From: Hyphomicrobiales bacterium
GTDB taxonomy: Bacteria > Pseudomonadota > Alphaproteobacteria > Rhizobiales > Rhizobiaceae
DNA: 64,000 nt
Reading direction: 5' to 3'
NCBI GenBank assembly: GCA_900468805.1
Contig: UEIF01000039.1
Coordinates: 62,001 to 126,000, forward strand
Part shown: piece by piece, positions 51,326 through 61,885 of the stretch
Position numbering within the stretch: position 1 is the stretch's first letter
Layout of the letters: every line of letters begins with the position of its first letter
Position numbers and translations under genes: made by a program
The notes under the pieces: generated by a model
Seen by the model: only the letters and a program-made list of their open reading frames with translations
Told to the model about the DNA's origin: nothing
The model's database searches: none

Positions 51326-52363
51326 TCAGGCGACGGCGCGGGCATCGAAGCCGTCGATATGACGGCGGTCGACCCAATTGGCGATGTCGAAATCGGCCGC
51401 GAGGAAGCCGAAGTCGCGCAGGAAGTCCTTGTAGTGGCCGACCGCTTCGACCAGTTCGGGCTCCAGGCCGAGGCCAAGATGGCGGTGAATCTCAAGCCCG
51501 TTTGCCGCCAGCACCTGCTCCTCGGTTGCGCCGGCCTCGCGCGCAACGAAGCGGCGCGTTTCGTCCGGATGGGCTTGCGCCCAGTCGGCCGCCTTGTAGA
51601 TCGCTTCCAGAAGCCGGTGGACGAGATCAGGGCGCTCGTCTGCCAGGAGTTCGTCGACTGTCAGAATTCGGGGTGAACCGGAATTGATGCGGATCTTCGG
51701 GTCGGGGTGAAAACCGAACTCCGCCACCTGAACGGCACCGATCAGATTGGCGACATTTATGCCGGCCGTCCCCTTCACATAGATCGCATCCACATCACCG
51801 CGCAGTAGAGCTGCGATTTCCTCGCCATAGGCCTGACGACGCTTGAGACCGAAGAGCGATGGTCCCTCCTGGGTGGAGAGCACAGAATCGGCAAGCGCAA
51901 TGTCGACGATCTCAACGTCGTCGAGCGTCAGGCCTTCCAGCGACAGAGCCGACAGGAGACCTTTCAAGGCCGTCGCGCGCATGAAATCGACGATGCCTTC
52001 CGGCCGTCGCGCGATGCCGAAGCGACGTCCCTTTAGATCCCTGGTCGTGTTGATTCCGGCTCCCGGCAAGGTGATGATCGCCTGAAACTCATCTGTCCAG
52101 GTGATGCCGACGAGCCTTGTCTTTCGGCCTTCCGAGCGGGCGCGGATCGGGGGAACATTGCCGCCGTGGCGGAAGGACCAGTCGAGCGTATGGTTGAAAT
52201 GGCTCTGGCGGATGGCGCGGTCGGGAGAGTCGATGATCGACTTCAGTGTCACGCCTTCCTTGCGGAAGCCTTCCTCGAGATAGCCGAGCTGGGCGGCAAG
52301 CCCGACCGGGGTCGGCACCGGGCAGCGCGTATACCAGATTTCGGAAATGGCATTGCTGGTCAT
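51326..52363 (-). CDS. DszB-like desulfinase homolog
   Basis: A protein of 345 residues with a periplasmic-binding-protein fold but no signal peptide. Residues 10-27 read WYTRCPVPTPVGLAAQLG, and 53-73 contain SHFNHTLDWSFRHGGNVPPI. DszB (2-hydroxybiphenyl-2-sulfinate desulfinase) has Cys27, His60, Arg70 and Gly73 in its active site; here Cys14, His55, Arg65 and Gly68 occupy matching motifs with the same His-Arg-Gly spacing. RTRLLGITP in DszB corresponds to KTRLVGITW here. It is followed by a DszC-like gene and preceded by a monooxygenase. A simple SsuA-type binding protein is the alternative, but the missing signal and conserved residues favour an enzyme. Confidence 0.8.
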   Translation of the reverse strand: MTSNAISEIWYTRCPVPTPVGLAAQLGYLEEGFRKEGVTLKSIIDSPDRAIRQSHFNHTLDWSFRHGGNVPPIRARSEGRKTRLVGITWTDEFQAIITLPGAGINTTRDLKGRRFGIARRPEGIVDFMRATALKGLLSALSLEGLTLDDVEIVDIALADSVLSTQEGPSLFGLKRRQAYGEEIAALLRGDVDAIYVKGTAGINVANLIGAVQVAEFGFHPDPKIRINSGSPRILTVDELLADERPDLVHRLLEAIYKAADWAQAHPDETRRFVAREAGATEEQVLAANGLEIHRHLGLGLEPELVEAVGHYKDFLRDFGFLAADFDIANWVDRRHIDGFDARAVA

Positions 52364-52374
52364 GATCGTCCCTT

Positions 52375-53553
52375 TCAGTGGCGCAGGCCGGCCTGCTTCA
52401 TCAGCGGCAGCACGTCGGTGCCGAAGAATTCGAGCTCATCACGGAAATCGAAGAAGCTGAGCTGCAATCCATCGATACCGGCGGCTTTCAGTTTCAGGAA
52501 CTGGTCGACCACGCTTTCGGGCGAGCCGATGACGCGGATATTGCCGCCGACGAAGCGGTAGGGATCCTGCGGATCCCGACCTTTCCAGGCATGCGCATCC
52601 GAGTTCAGTGACGAAAAGCCCTGCGGCGAGCGCTGGTCGCCATGGGCGACGATCCGGTCGGCAAGCTCCCAGGCCTCCTTGTCGGTCGGCCGGCAGATGA
52701 CCATCGGATTGAGCAGGGTGCGCACCCTGCGTCCGACGTCCCTGGCCGCATCCTTCACTCTTTTCGTGTGGGCCGGCAGCGATTGAAGCGCGCTGTTGAT
52801 ATCGGCGCCCGTCGGGCTGGTGATGAAGACAATGTCCGAATAGCGGCCGGCGAAGGCAATGCCCGCATCCGAACCCGTGGCGTTGACGAGGATCGGCCGG
52901 CCGAAATTCGGCTTGGGCGTCACGAAGCCACCACCGAGCTTCCAGCTGCTCTCGCCCTCGAAGGAGAAATTCTCGGTATCGCTCCAAAGACGCTGGACGA
53001 CTTCGAGGAATTCGGCCGCCAGTTCGTAGCGCCTGTCGTGCTCGATGCGTGGCCAGCCGAACATTTCATGCTCGACGGCACGGTGACCGGTCACGACATT
53101 GATGCCCCAGCGGCCACCGGTGATGTGGTCGAGCGTCGCACCGAATTTTGCCAGATGCAGCGGATGCCACGGCCCGTAAAGGACATGCATGGTGGAGATC
53201 AGCATGATCTTCTTGGTCAGGCCGGCAAGCGCTGCCGTCGTCGTGAAGCTGTCGAGCGCCTGGCCGTTGAAGACGCCGCCGTAACCGCCTTTCGGCAGCC
53301 ACTGCGACAGGGCGAAAACCAGATCGAAGCCGAGTTCTTCGGCCTTCAGCGTCAGCGCCTTGTTGTAATCGAAGCTCCAATCCGTGGATCGCTCGAGCGT
53401 GGATTGCGTCCAGCCGCCGGCCTGGATCGGCAGGAACAGGCCGAGCAGCACCGGCTGCTTGAGCGCCTGCGACAGTGGGCTTTCGGCAAAGTCGGTGGGG
53501 GCGGAGAATTTCGGGAGACCCACGATAGAGCCGGGAGGGTGTTGAATGGACAT
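52375..53553 (-). CDS. SfnG/DszA-like FMN-dependent monooxygenase
   Basis: A luciferase-barrel protein of 392 residues. GLFLPIQAGGWTQSTLERST then DWSFDYNKALTLKAEELGFD open the barrel. STMHVLYGPWHPLHLAKFGA and ITGGRWGINVVTGHRAVEHE follow, then RPILVNATGSDAGIAFAGRY and FVGGNIRVIGSPESVVDQFL. The pattern is closest to the dimethylsulfone (SfnG) and alkanesulfonate monooxygenase group rather than the longer NtaA/DszA type. It uses FMNH2 from a partner reductase. It is second in an operon of binding protein, this gene, DszB-like and DszC-like genes, with gaps of 29, 11 and 14 bases. Confidence 0.88.
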   Translation of the reverse strand: MSIQHPPGSIVGLPKFSAPTDFAESPLSQALKQPVLLGLFLPIQAGGWTQSTLERSTDWSFDYNKALTLKAEELGFDLVFALSQWLPKGGYGGVFNGQALDSFTTTAALAGLTKKIMLISTMHVLYGPWHPLHLAKFGATLDHITGGRWGINVVTGHRAVEHEMFGWPRIEHDRRYELAAEFLEVVQRLWSDTENFSFEGESSWKLGGGFVTPKPNFGRPILVNATGSDAGIAFAGRYSDIVFITSPTGADINSALQSLPAHTKRVKDAARDVGRRVRTLLNPMVICRPTDKEAWELADRIVAHGDQRSPQGFSSLNSDAHAWKGRDPQDPYRFVGGNIRVIGSPESVVDQFLKLKAAGIDGLQLSFFDFRDELEFFGTDVLPLMKQAGLRH

Positions 53554-53582
53554 GACGGATCCGTGTTCCTTTTCCTCTTGGC

Positions 53583-55187
53583 TCAGGCTGTGGCGAGATA
53601 AGCGTAGGCAAGGCTGCCCGAGACGCCTTCTCCACCCACTGTGTGGTCGGCGATGCGCTTGTTGTAGATGGTCAGCTCCGGCTGGCTGGCGATGTCGATC
53701 GCCGGCAGGTCCTCGACAAGGATCTGCTGGATCTCGCGCCATTGATCGACACGCTTCTTGGCATCGACCTCGATTGCCGCGGCCTCGAGCAAGGCATCGA
53801 CCTTCGGATTGCTGTAGGCCGAGCCGTTGGAGAAGGGCACGCCCGGCTTGAAGTTCTTGCTCCAGTAGAGGCGCTGAACGCCGACGGTCGGATCGAAGAG
53901 GTTGCTCATTCCCTCGAAGGCGAAATCGAAATCGCGATCGGTATAGATGCGCTTGGTATAGGTGGCGAAGTCCTGGCTGCGCACCGTGGCATCGACGCCG
54001 ACCTTGGCAAGCGCCTGGCGGATATATTCGGAGCCACGCGGATAGGTTTCGCCGCTCGGCACATAGTCGAGATTGATGCGGATGCGCACGCCGTCGCTGC
54101 CGCGTGGATAGCCTGCCTCGTCGAGCAGTTTCTCGGCGGCGGCAAGATCGATCGGATAGGTCTTCAGGTCGCCATCATACCATTTGGCAAGATTGGGATT
54201 GATCGGGCCGGGAATGGCCGCGCCGTAGCCGTAGTTGATGGTGTTGAGGATCACCTTGCGGTCGATCACATGGGCGAAGGCCTGGCGAACGCGGATGTCC
54301 TTGAAGAAGGGCCGTTCGAGGTTGAACTCGATGCGGCTGACACCGTTTGCATATTGATAGCCGCGCTCCTCGAAGGCGATGCCGGGGACCGTCTTCAAAC
54401 GTTCGAGATCGCTGAGAGGAACGGGCGTGGAGGGCGCAAGATCGATTTCGCCGGTTTCGATTGCAATCGAGCGCGCCGCTGCGTCGGGAATGAAGCGGAC
54501 GATGAGCTGGTCGAGATAGGGACGCGGCTGGTCCCAGTAATCGGGGTTGCGCTCATAGACGAGGTGGCTGCCGCGGACCCATTCCTTGAACTTGAAGGGA
54601 CCTGTGCCGATCGGCGCGAGATTTGCAGGATTTTCGGCAACCTTCGTCCCCTCATAGATGTGACGCGCTACGATCGGCGTCTCCGAGGAGGCAAGGGCGG
54701 TGATGAGATAGGGCGCCGGCTTGGAGAGTTTCAGGATCGCCGTCAGCGGATCCGGCGTTTCGACGTCGACGAGGTTGAGGAACGTGTTGCGGCCACGTGG
54801 ATGAACCTCCTTCAGCGTCTTGATCGAGAAAGCAACGTCGGCCGAGGTAAAGGCCTGGCCGTCATGCCATTTTACGCCGTCGCGCAGGTGGAACGTGTAG
54901 ACGAGCCCATCCGGGCTCACCGACCATTCTTTGGCCAGAAGGGGCTGCGGGTTCAGCTCGAAATCATAGGTCAGAAGGCCTTCAATGACCTTCGGCGAGA
55001 CATAGACGGAATTGAAGGCAGTGTTCGCAATGGTCGTCAGCACCGGCGGCTCAGCCGACAGGAGCAGCGTCGCTGTGCCGCCGCGCACCGGAGCGGCAAA
55101 GGCCGGCAGGCGTGTTGCCGACGCCACGGTGAGCGCAACGGAAGCAAGAAGGAAATTGCGGCGTGTCGGAGCAGGAAATGCTGGCAT
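53583..55187 (-). CDS. ABC binding protein (family 5) of the Dsz-like operon
   Basis: A protein of 534 residues with a twin-arginine-like signal (PTRRNFLLASVALTVASATR). Body motifs are TFHLRDGVKWHDGQAFTSAD, GTGPFKFKEWVRGSHLVYER, YWDQPRPYLDQLIVRFIPD and FDPTVGVQRLYWSKNFKPGV. GAGGGACC precedes ATG 55187. It is the first gene of the minus operon and divergent from the permease genes at 55470, and is probably the main receptor for that transporter. It is similar to the proteins at 48482 and 63397. Confidence 0.92.
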   Translation of the reverse strand: MPAFPAPTRRNFLLASVALTVASATRLPAFAAPVRGGTATLLLSAEPPVLTTIANTAFNSVYVSPKVIEGLLTYDFELNPQPLLAKEWSVSPDGLVYTFHLRDGVKWHDGQAFTSADVAFSIKTLKEVHPRGRNTFLNLVDVETPDPLTAILKLSKPAPYLITALASSETPIVARHIYEGTKVAENPANLAPIGTGPFKFKEWVRGSHLVYERNPDYWDQPRPYLDQLIVRFIPDAAARSIAIETGEIDLAPSTPVPLSDLERLKTVPGIAFEERGYQYANGVSRIEFNLERPFFKDIRVRQAFAHVIDRKVILNTINYGYGAAIPGPINPNLAKWYDGDLKTYPIDLAAAEKLLDEAGYPRGSDGVRIRINLDYVPSGETYPRGSEYIRQALAKVGVDATVRSQDFATYTKRIYTDRDFDFAFEGMSNLFDPTVGVQRLYWSKNFKPGVPFSNGSAYSNPKVDALLEAAAIEVDAKKRVDQWREIQQILVEDLPAIDIASQPELTIYNKRIADHTVGGEGVSGSLAYAYLATA

Positions 55188-55302
55188 GGTCGGTCCCTCG
55201 ATGATTGTGCGTGCCCATTGCCGGGCGTTCTGGGTTCGCCTTTCCATACTTCGGCGCAGCCGTAGAGTTTTTTACCCAATTCCGGACCTGCTTCGGTAAG
55301 AA

Positions 55303-55421
55303 ATTCGAATGTATTCTAATATGGCGTTAAATAATTTCAAAAGACTTCGATATTCGAACTCTTCTTGGAATTATTTACTAATATGGATTTGACAAAACCC
55401 ACAGATTTAGTCAACTACTAT
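55303..55421. promoter_or_regulatory. Divergent regulatory region with repeats
   Basis: The 280-base gap between divergent operons is AT-rich and contains ATTCGAAT (55303-55310), a second TTCGAA (55353-55358), the direct repeat CTAATATGG at 55316-55324 and 55378-55386, a TTGACA box at 55389-55394 and TTTAGTCAACTA (55406-55417), which resembles the TTTAGTCCACTAAA dyad at 44937. A regulator acting on both operons probably binds here. Confidence 0.5.
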
Positions 55422-55469
55422 CGCAACACAGCACGATGAAATTCTTCCGGCGACGCGAGGTGGAAATCC

Positions 55470-56459
55470 ATGTCGGCACTCAAGCGGGTCGCCCGCACGA
55501 TCAGAAAGACCGTCATTCAGGCCGTGCCGACCATGCTCGGCATCGTCATACTGAGTTTCTTCCTGCTCAAACTCGCGCCGGGCGATGCAGCCGACGTGAT
55601 GGCGGCCGAATCCGGTTCGGCCACTGAGGAAACCATGGCGGCTCTGCGCCAGCGTTTCGGGCTCGACAATCCTCTTCTCGTGCAGCTCGCCAACTATCTG
55701 GACAACCTGGCGCATTTCAGCCTCGGCTTTTCACCGCGCTACGGGATGCCGGTTGCCGATCTCATCGGTCAGCGGCTGCCCGGAACACTGACGCTGATGC
55801 TGGCCGCGCTGCTGATCGCCATTGCCGTCGGTCTGCTGCTCGGCGCGTTGATGGCAACCTTTTCCGGCAGGCTTGCCGACCGGGTGATATCGGTCGTCTC
55901 GCTGTTGTTTTATTCCATTCCCGGCTTCTGGATTGGCCTAATGCTGATTCTGTTTTTCTCCGTCAAGCTCGGGTGGCTGCCGAGCGGCGGCGACAGCACG
56001 ATCGGATCGCGGCTCACCGGGCTACCGGCACTCCTCGACCGGATCCGCTACATGGTGTTGCCGGCAACCTCGCTCTCCCTCTTTTATCTGGCAATCTATG
56101 CGCGACTGACGCGCGCGGCGATGCTGGAGGTCAAGTCGCAGGATTTCGTCCGCACCGCCCGCGCCAAGGGCGTGTCGCCATTCTTCCTGACCACGCGTCA
56201 CGTGCTGCGCAATGCGCTGATCCCGATCACGACAATGGCCGGCATGCATTTCGGGGGCATGCTCGGCGGGGCCGTCGTGGTCGAAACCGTCTATAGCTGG
56301 CCGGGGCTCGGCCGACTTGCCTTCGAAGCCGTGATGGCACGCGATTTCTCCGTGCTGCTCGGCATCCTGCTCTTGTCTTCCTTCCTGGTGATCGTCGCCA
56401 ATGCGGCTGTCGATCTGCTGCAGGCATGGATTGATCCCAGAATCGGAGCCAGCCGATGA
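55470..56459 (+). CDS. ABC transporter permease (DppB-like)
   Basis: A protein of 329 residues with six membrane helices (IQAVPTMLGIVILSFFLLKL first). The B-type loop LAPGDAADVMAAESGSATEE and RQRFGLDNPLLVQLANYLDN follows, and the EAA loop reads SQDFVRTARAKGVSPFFLTT. GAGGTGG precedes ATG 55470. It starts the plus-strand operon and overlaps the next permease by four bases. Confidence 0.92.
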   Translation: MSALKRVARTIRKTVIQAVPTMLGIVILSFFLLKLAPGDAADVMAAESGSATEETMAALRQRFGLDNPLLVQLANYLDNLAHFSLGFSPRYGMPVADLIGQRLPGTLTLMLAALLIAIAVGLLLGALMATFSGRLADRVISVVSLLFYSIPGFWIGLMLILFFSVKLGWLPSGGDSTIGSRLTGLPALLDRIRYMVLPATSLSLFYLAIYARLTRAAMLEVKSQDFVRTARAKGVSPFFLTTRHVLRNALIPITTMAGMHFGGMLGGAVVVETVYSWPGLGRLAFEAVMARDFSVLLGILLLSSFLVIVANAAVDLLQAWIDPRIGASR

Positions 56460-57459
56460 CCAGTCAGAAGCTTCATACCTACGCCGGCAGCGCAATCGAT
56501 CTGGCCGAGCACGATAGCGACGCCTCGCGGCCGCTGCCCGAAAAGCCCACCGAGCCGCGCTGGACGCATATCCATGCGCCCGACGTGCGCGCCGCCGCCG
56601 TCCCCGGTGTTGCCTGGCGCGGTCTGCGGCGTGAGCTCAAGGTTTTTCTGTCCAATCCCACCGCATTATTCGGCGTCCTTTTCCTGATCGCCACCGCACT
56701 CGCTGCCCTTCTTGCTCCCGTCTTTTATCCAGGCGATCCGATGGAGATGGTGGCGCGACCGTTCCTCTGGCCGGGCCAAAACCCGTCCTATCCGCTCGGT
56801 ACGGATTCGATGGGACGCGATGTTCTCGCAGGCATCCTACACGGGGCGCGCATTTCGCTTACGGTCGGAATCGCGGCGACCGCCCTCGGGCTTTCTGCCG
56901 GCATCACGATCGGCGCGATGGCGGGGTATTTCGGCGGGATCGTCGACGACATCCTGGTGAAAGTCATCGAGATTTTCCAGACAATCCCGAGCTTCGTGCT
57001 GCTCGTCGTGCTGGTCGCCATCGCCCAGCCGACGACCTCGACCGTCACCATCGCGATTGCCATCGTCAGCTGGCCGACGGTGGCGCGCCTGACGCGGGCC
57101 GAGTTCCGCTCCATCCGCGAGAAGGACTATGTGCTTGCGGCGCGAAGCCTCGGCTTCGGCCATGCACGCATCATCTTTCGCGAAATCCTGCCGAACGCCC
57201 TGCCGCCGCTGATCGTCACCTCTTCGGTCATGGTCGCCAGTGCCATCCTGATGGAGTCGGCACTGTCCTTCATGGGGCTCGGCGATCCCAATCGCGTCTC
57301 CTGGGGATCGATGATCGGCGCCGGCCGTGACGTCATCCGAACTGCATGGTACCTGACGGCGCTGCCGGGCCTGGCAATCGTCTTTACCGTACTGGCACTC
57401 AATCTTCTGGGTGATGGGCTCAACGATGCGCTCAATCCGCGCTTTTCGGAGGAACGCTG

Positions 57460-57460
<1 letters not shown>
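56456..57460 (+). CDS. ABC transporter permease (DppC-like)
   Basis: A protein of 334 residues. The long hydrophilic N-terminus (about 60) carries a charged cytosolic extension before the first helix (ALFGVLFLIATALAALLAPV). The C-type motif is PLGTDSMGRDVLAGILHGAR, and the EAA-type loop is EKDYVLAARSLGFGHARIIF REILPNALPPL. It overlaps both neighbours (ATGA and TGATG). Function: second membrane subunit of the same transporter. Confidence 0.92.
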
Positions 57461-59368
<1,908 letters not shown>

Positions 59369-59380
59369 ATGGAGAATGAA

Positions 59381-60439
59381 ATGGTCGATTATCGCTATCT
59401 CGGGCGCAGCGCGCTCAAAGTGTCACCGCTCAGCCTTGGAACCATGATGTTCGGCGGGCCGACGCCCGATGAGGTCGCCTTCCGCATCATCGACAAGGCC
59501 CGCGAGCAGGGAATCAACTTCATCGACACGGCCGATGTCTATCACGACGGCAAGTCGGAAGAGGTTGTCGGCCGCGGCATCAAGTCAAGCCGCGATCATT
59601 GGGTATTGGCGACCAAGTTCGTAAACTCGCACACCAAGGGCCCGAACCTTGGCGGCCACTCGCGCAAATGGGTGATCGAGACGGTGGAGAATTCGCTGCG
59701 CCGCCTGAACACCGACTATATCGACATCCTCTATTTCCACCGCGCTGTCTTCGACGCGCCACTCGAAGAGCCGGTGCGTGCTATTGCCGACCTTATTCGC
59801 GCTGGCAAGCTTCGTTACTTCGGGGTCTCGAATTTCCGTGGCTGGCGCATCGCCGAGATCGCCCATCTTGCCGATCAGCTCGGCATCGACCGGCCGGTCG
59901 CAAGCCAGCCACTCTACAATATCGTCAACCGCACGGCCGAATCCGAACAACTGCCGGCTGCCCACCATTACGGCCTCGGCGTTGTCTCCTATTCGCCGCT
60001 CGCCCGCGGCGTGCTGACCGGCAAATATGAGCCGGGTAAGGAACCGGGTGCCGATACGCGTGCAGGCCGTGGCGACAAGCGCATCCTCGAAACCGAATGG
60101 CGTCCGGAATCGATTGCGATCGCCAAGGAGATCGCTGCCCATGCCAACCGGAAGGGCATTACGCCGACTGAGTTCGCGCTCGCCTGGGTGCTGAACAACA
60201 AGCTGATCTCGGCCGCCATCACCGGTCCGCGCACCGAAGAGCATTGGGATAGCTATATCCGCGCGCTCGACGTCAAGCTTGATGCCGAGGACGAGGCCCT
60301 CGTCGATAGGCTGGTGACGGCCGGTCATCCGTCGACGCCGGGCTTCAACGATCCAAGCCATCCGGTCGAAGGGCGCGTTCCGCGTGTCAGCGAAGTAGGG
60401 ACCGACAATGTCGTGTCGCTGACGCGCGCCGTCGCCTGA
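59381..60439 (+). CDS. Aldo/keto reductase
   Basis: An NADP(H)-dependent TIM-barrel oxidoreductase of 352 residues. It has YRYLGRSALKVSPLSLGTMM, the catalytic Asp and Tyr in FIDTADVYHDGKSEEVVGRG, the Lys in WVLATKFVNSHTKGP, and the His region TDYIDILYFHRAVFDAPLEE. The nucleotide-binding region is SYSPLARGVLTGKYEPGKEP. It probably reduces an aldehyde or ketone produced after desulfurization. It is in the plus operon of the sulfur system, with a terminator-like hairpin nine bases after its stop. Confidence 0.9.
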   Translation: MVDYRYLGRSALKVSPLSLGTMMFGGPTPDEVAFRIIDKAREQGINFIDTADVYHDGKSEEVVGRGIKSSRDHWVLATKFVNSHTKGPNLGGHSRKWVIETVENSLRRLNTDYIDILYFHRAVFDAPLEEPVRAIADLIRAGKLRYFGVSNFRGWRIAEIAHLADQLGIDRPVASQPLYNIVNRTAESEQLPAAHHYGLGVVSYSPLARGVLTGKYEPGKEPGADTRAGRGDKRILETEWRPESIAIAKEIAAHANRKGITPTEFALAWVLNNKLISAAITGPRTEEHWDSYIRALDVKLDAEDEALVDRLVTAGHPSTPGFNDPSHPVEGRVPRVSEVGTDNVVSLTRAVA

Positions 60440-60447
60440 GGCCGTCA

Positions 60448-60475
60448 GGGAGGATCCGCTCGCGTGGATCCTCCC
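60448..60475 (+). terminator. Hairpin after the aldo/keto reductase gene
   Basis: GGGAGGATCC / GGATCCTCCC, ten perfect base pairs with an eight-base loop, followed by CATTCTTC. It could end or attenuate the transporter transcript before the SfnB-type gene. Confidence 0.65.
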
Positions 60476-60509
60476 CATTCTTCAAAAATCCGCCGTTGAA
60501 AGCTTGACC

Positions 60510-61754
60510 ATGGCCACTCCGACCTCTTCCGTGCTGTTATCTGCAGGTGGATCAACGCTCGATTCCGATCTTGCAGCCCTGCTTTCGACAGTACCGGCGC
60601 TCGCAGCCGAAATCGGCAAGGAAGCGGCACGGCGCGATCTCGATCGCGAGCTCCCGTTTGAGGCTTTCCGCCTGTTCAAGCAGGCCGGTCTCGGAGCGTT
60701 GCGCATTCCCGTCTCGCTTGGCGGACCGGGCGGCAGTGTCCTCGACTATATCGAGACAATCATGGCGATCGGTGCGGCCGATTCCAATGTCGCACATGCG
60801 CTTCGCAGCCATTTCAATTTCACCGAGAGCCTCATTCTCAATTCGAATACTGCGCTTGATCGCACACAGCTTGCCAGAGTGCTTGCCGGCAAGCTGTTCG
60901 GCGGCGCTCACACGGAACAGGGCACAAGGCGGCCCGGCGAGGTGACAACAAGGCTTTCGAAATCCGGCGACAGCTACCGCCTCAACGGCCGCAAATGGTA
61001 TGCGACGGGCACGGCCTTTTCCGATTTCGCTTCCTTCAGCGCGAAAGGTGACGAGGACCAACTCGTCGGTGTTCTCTTGCCGGTCGACCGCAAGGGCATC
61101 ACCATTCTCGACGACTGGGACGGCATGGGCCAGCGGCTGACCGCAAGCGGCGGCGTATTGCTTGAGGACGTCGAGGTCCTGCCCCACGAGATTTCCACGC
61201 GCGGCCTCAATTCACTTGTCGGGCGCCATACATCGACCCTGCGTCAACTCCACCTTGCCGCCTCCATGGCCGGTGCGGTGCGCGGTGCAGTGGCGGAAGG
61301 TACCGATTACGTGCGCAGGCAGGCGCGTTCGGCCGCCCATAGTGCGGCCGAGACGGCCAATGCCGACCCCTTTGTGCAGAAAATCCTGGGCGAGATCGCC
61401 AGCGGCTCCTTTGCGGTCGATACGCTGATCCGCGAGGCGGCCCGTGCGCTTGACCGTTCCGTCGCGGCGTTTGGCGCAGGAGATCCGGAACGCTTGGAAG
61501 CGGCTCTTGTCGAAAGCGCCCTGACGACGGCGCGTACGCAGATCGTTGCCTCTCAGATCGCGCTTTCTGCCGCAACCAACGTCTTCGAGCTCGGCGGCGG
61601 TTCGGCGACATCGAGACATCTCAACCTTGACCGCCACTGGCGCAATATCCGCACAGTGCTCAACCATAATCCGCTTTTGCACAAGGCGCGTGTGGTCGGC
61701 GATTTCTACATCAACGGAACGACGACGCATCTGGAGGAAGGCAAGGTCTTCTAG
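60510..61754 (+). CDS. SfnB/DszC-type flavin monooxygenase
   Basis: A protein of 414 residues. LPFEAFRLFKQAGLGALRIP, SHFNFTESLILNSN, SYRLNGRKWYATGTAFSDFA, GITILDDWDGMGQRLTASGG and the C-terminal LDRHWRNIRTVLNHNPLLHK place it with the enzyme at 42196 (shared ILDDWDG and LDRHWRN). The acyl-CoA dehydrogenase fold with FMN and oxygen chemistry is expected. ATG 60510 is preferred to TTG 60504. It precedes the FAD/NAD(P) protein by about 130 bases. Confidence 0.88.
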   Translation: MATPTSSVLLSAGGSTLDSDLAALLSTVPALAAEIGKEAARRDLDRELPFEAFRLFKQAGLGALRIPVSLGGPGGSVLDYIETIMAIGAADSNVAHALRSHFNFTESLILNSNTALDRTQLARVLAGKLFGGAHTEQGTRRPGEVTTRLSKSGDSYRLNGRKWYATGTAFSDFASFSAKGDEDQLVGVLLPVDRKGITILDDWDGMGQRLTASGGVLLEDVEVLPHEISTRGLNSLVGRHTSTLRQLHLAASMAGAVRGAVAEGTDYVRRQARSAAHSAAETANADPFVQKILGEIASGSFAVDTLIREAARALDRSVAAFGAGDPERLEAALVESALTTARTQIVASQIALSAATNVFELGGGSATSRHLNLDRHWRNIRTVLNHNPLLHKARVVGDFYINGTTTHLEEGKVF

Positions 61755-61885
61755 AACCCGGCCCGTCGCGTCGCTTCCATTTATCACCCGAGGTCACCCT
61801 GATGTCCGGCCGCCGCGCCGACAGGAGATCTGTGCGCCTTTCTTGCTGTCATCCCCCGGATCTGTGTGACGGGGAGGGAGGTCTC

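Noticed and set aside
51326..52363. Simple naming of this gene as ssuA/tauA
   Set aside because: No signal peptide, and the residues of the DszB active site are kept with the same spacing; the receptor reading remains the alternative.
53643..55265. Plus-strand frame of 540 residues
   Set aside because: It is the antisense of the binding-protein gene at 53583-55187, whose family motifs and signal peptide are clear.
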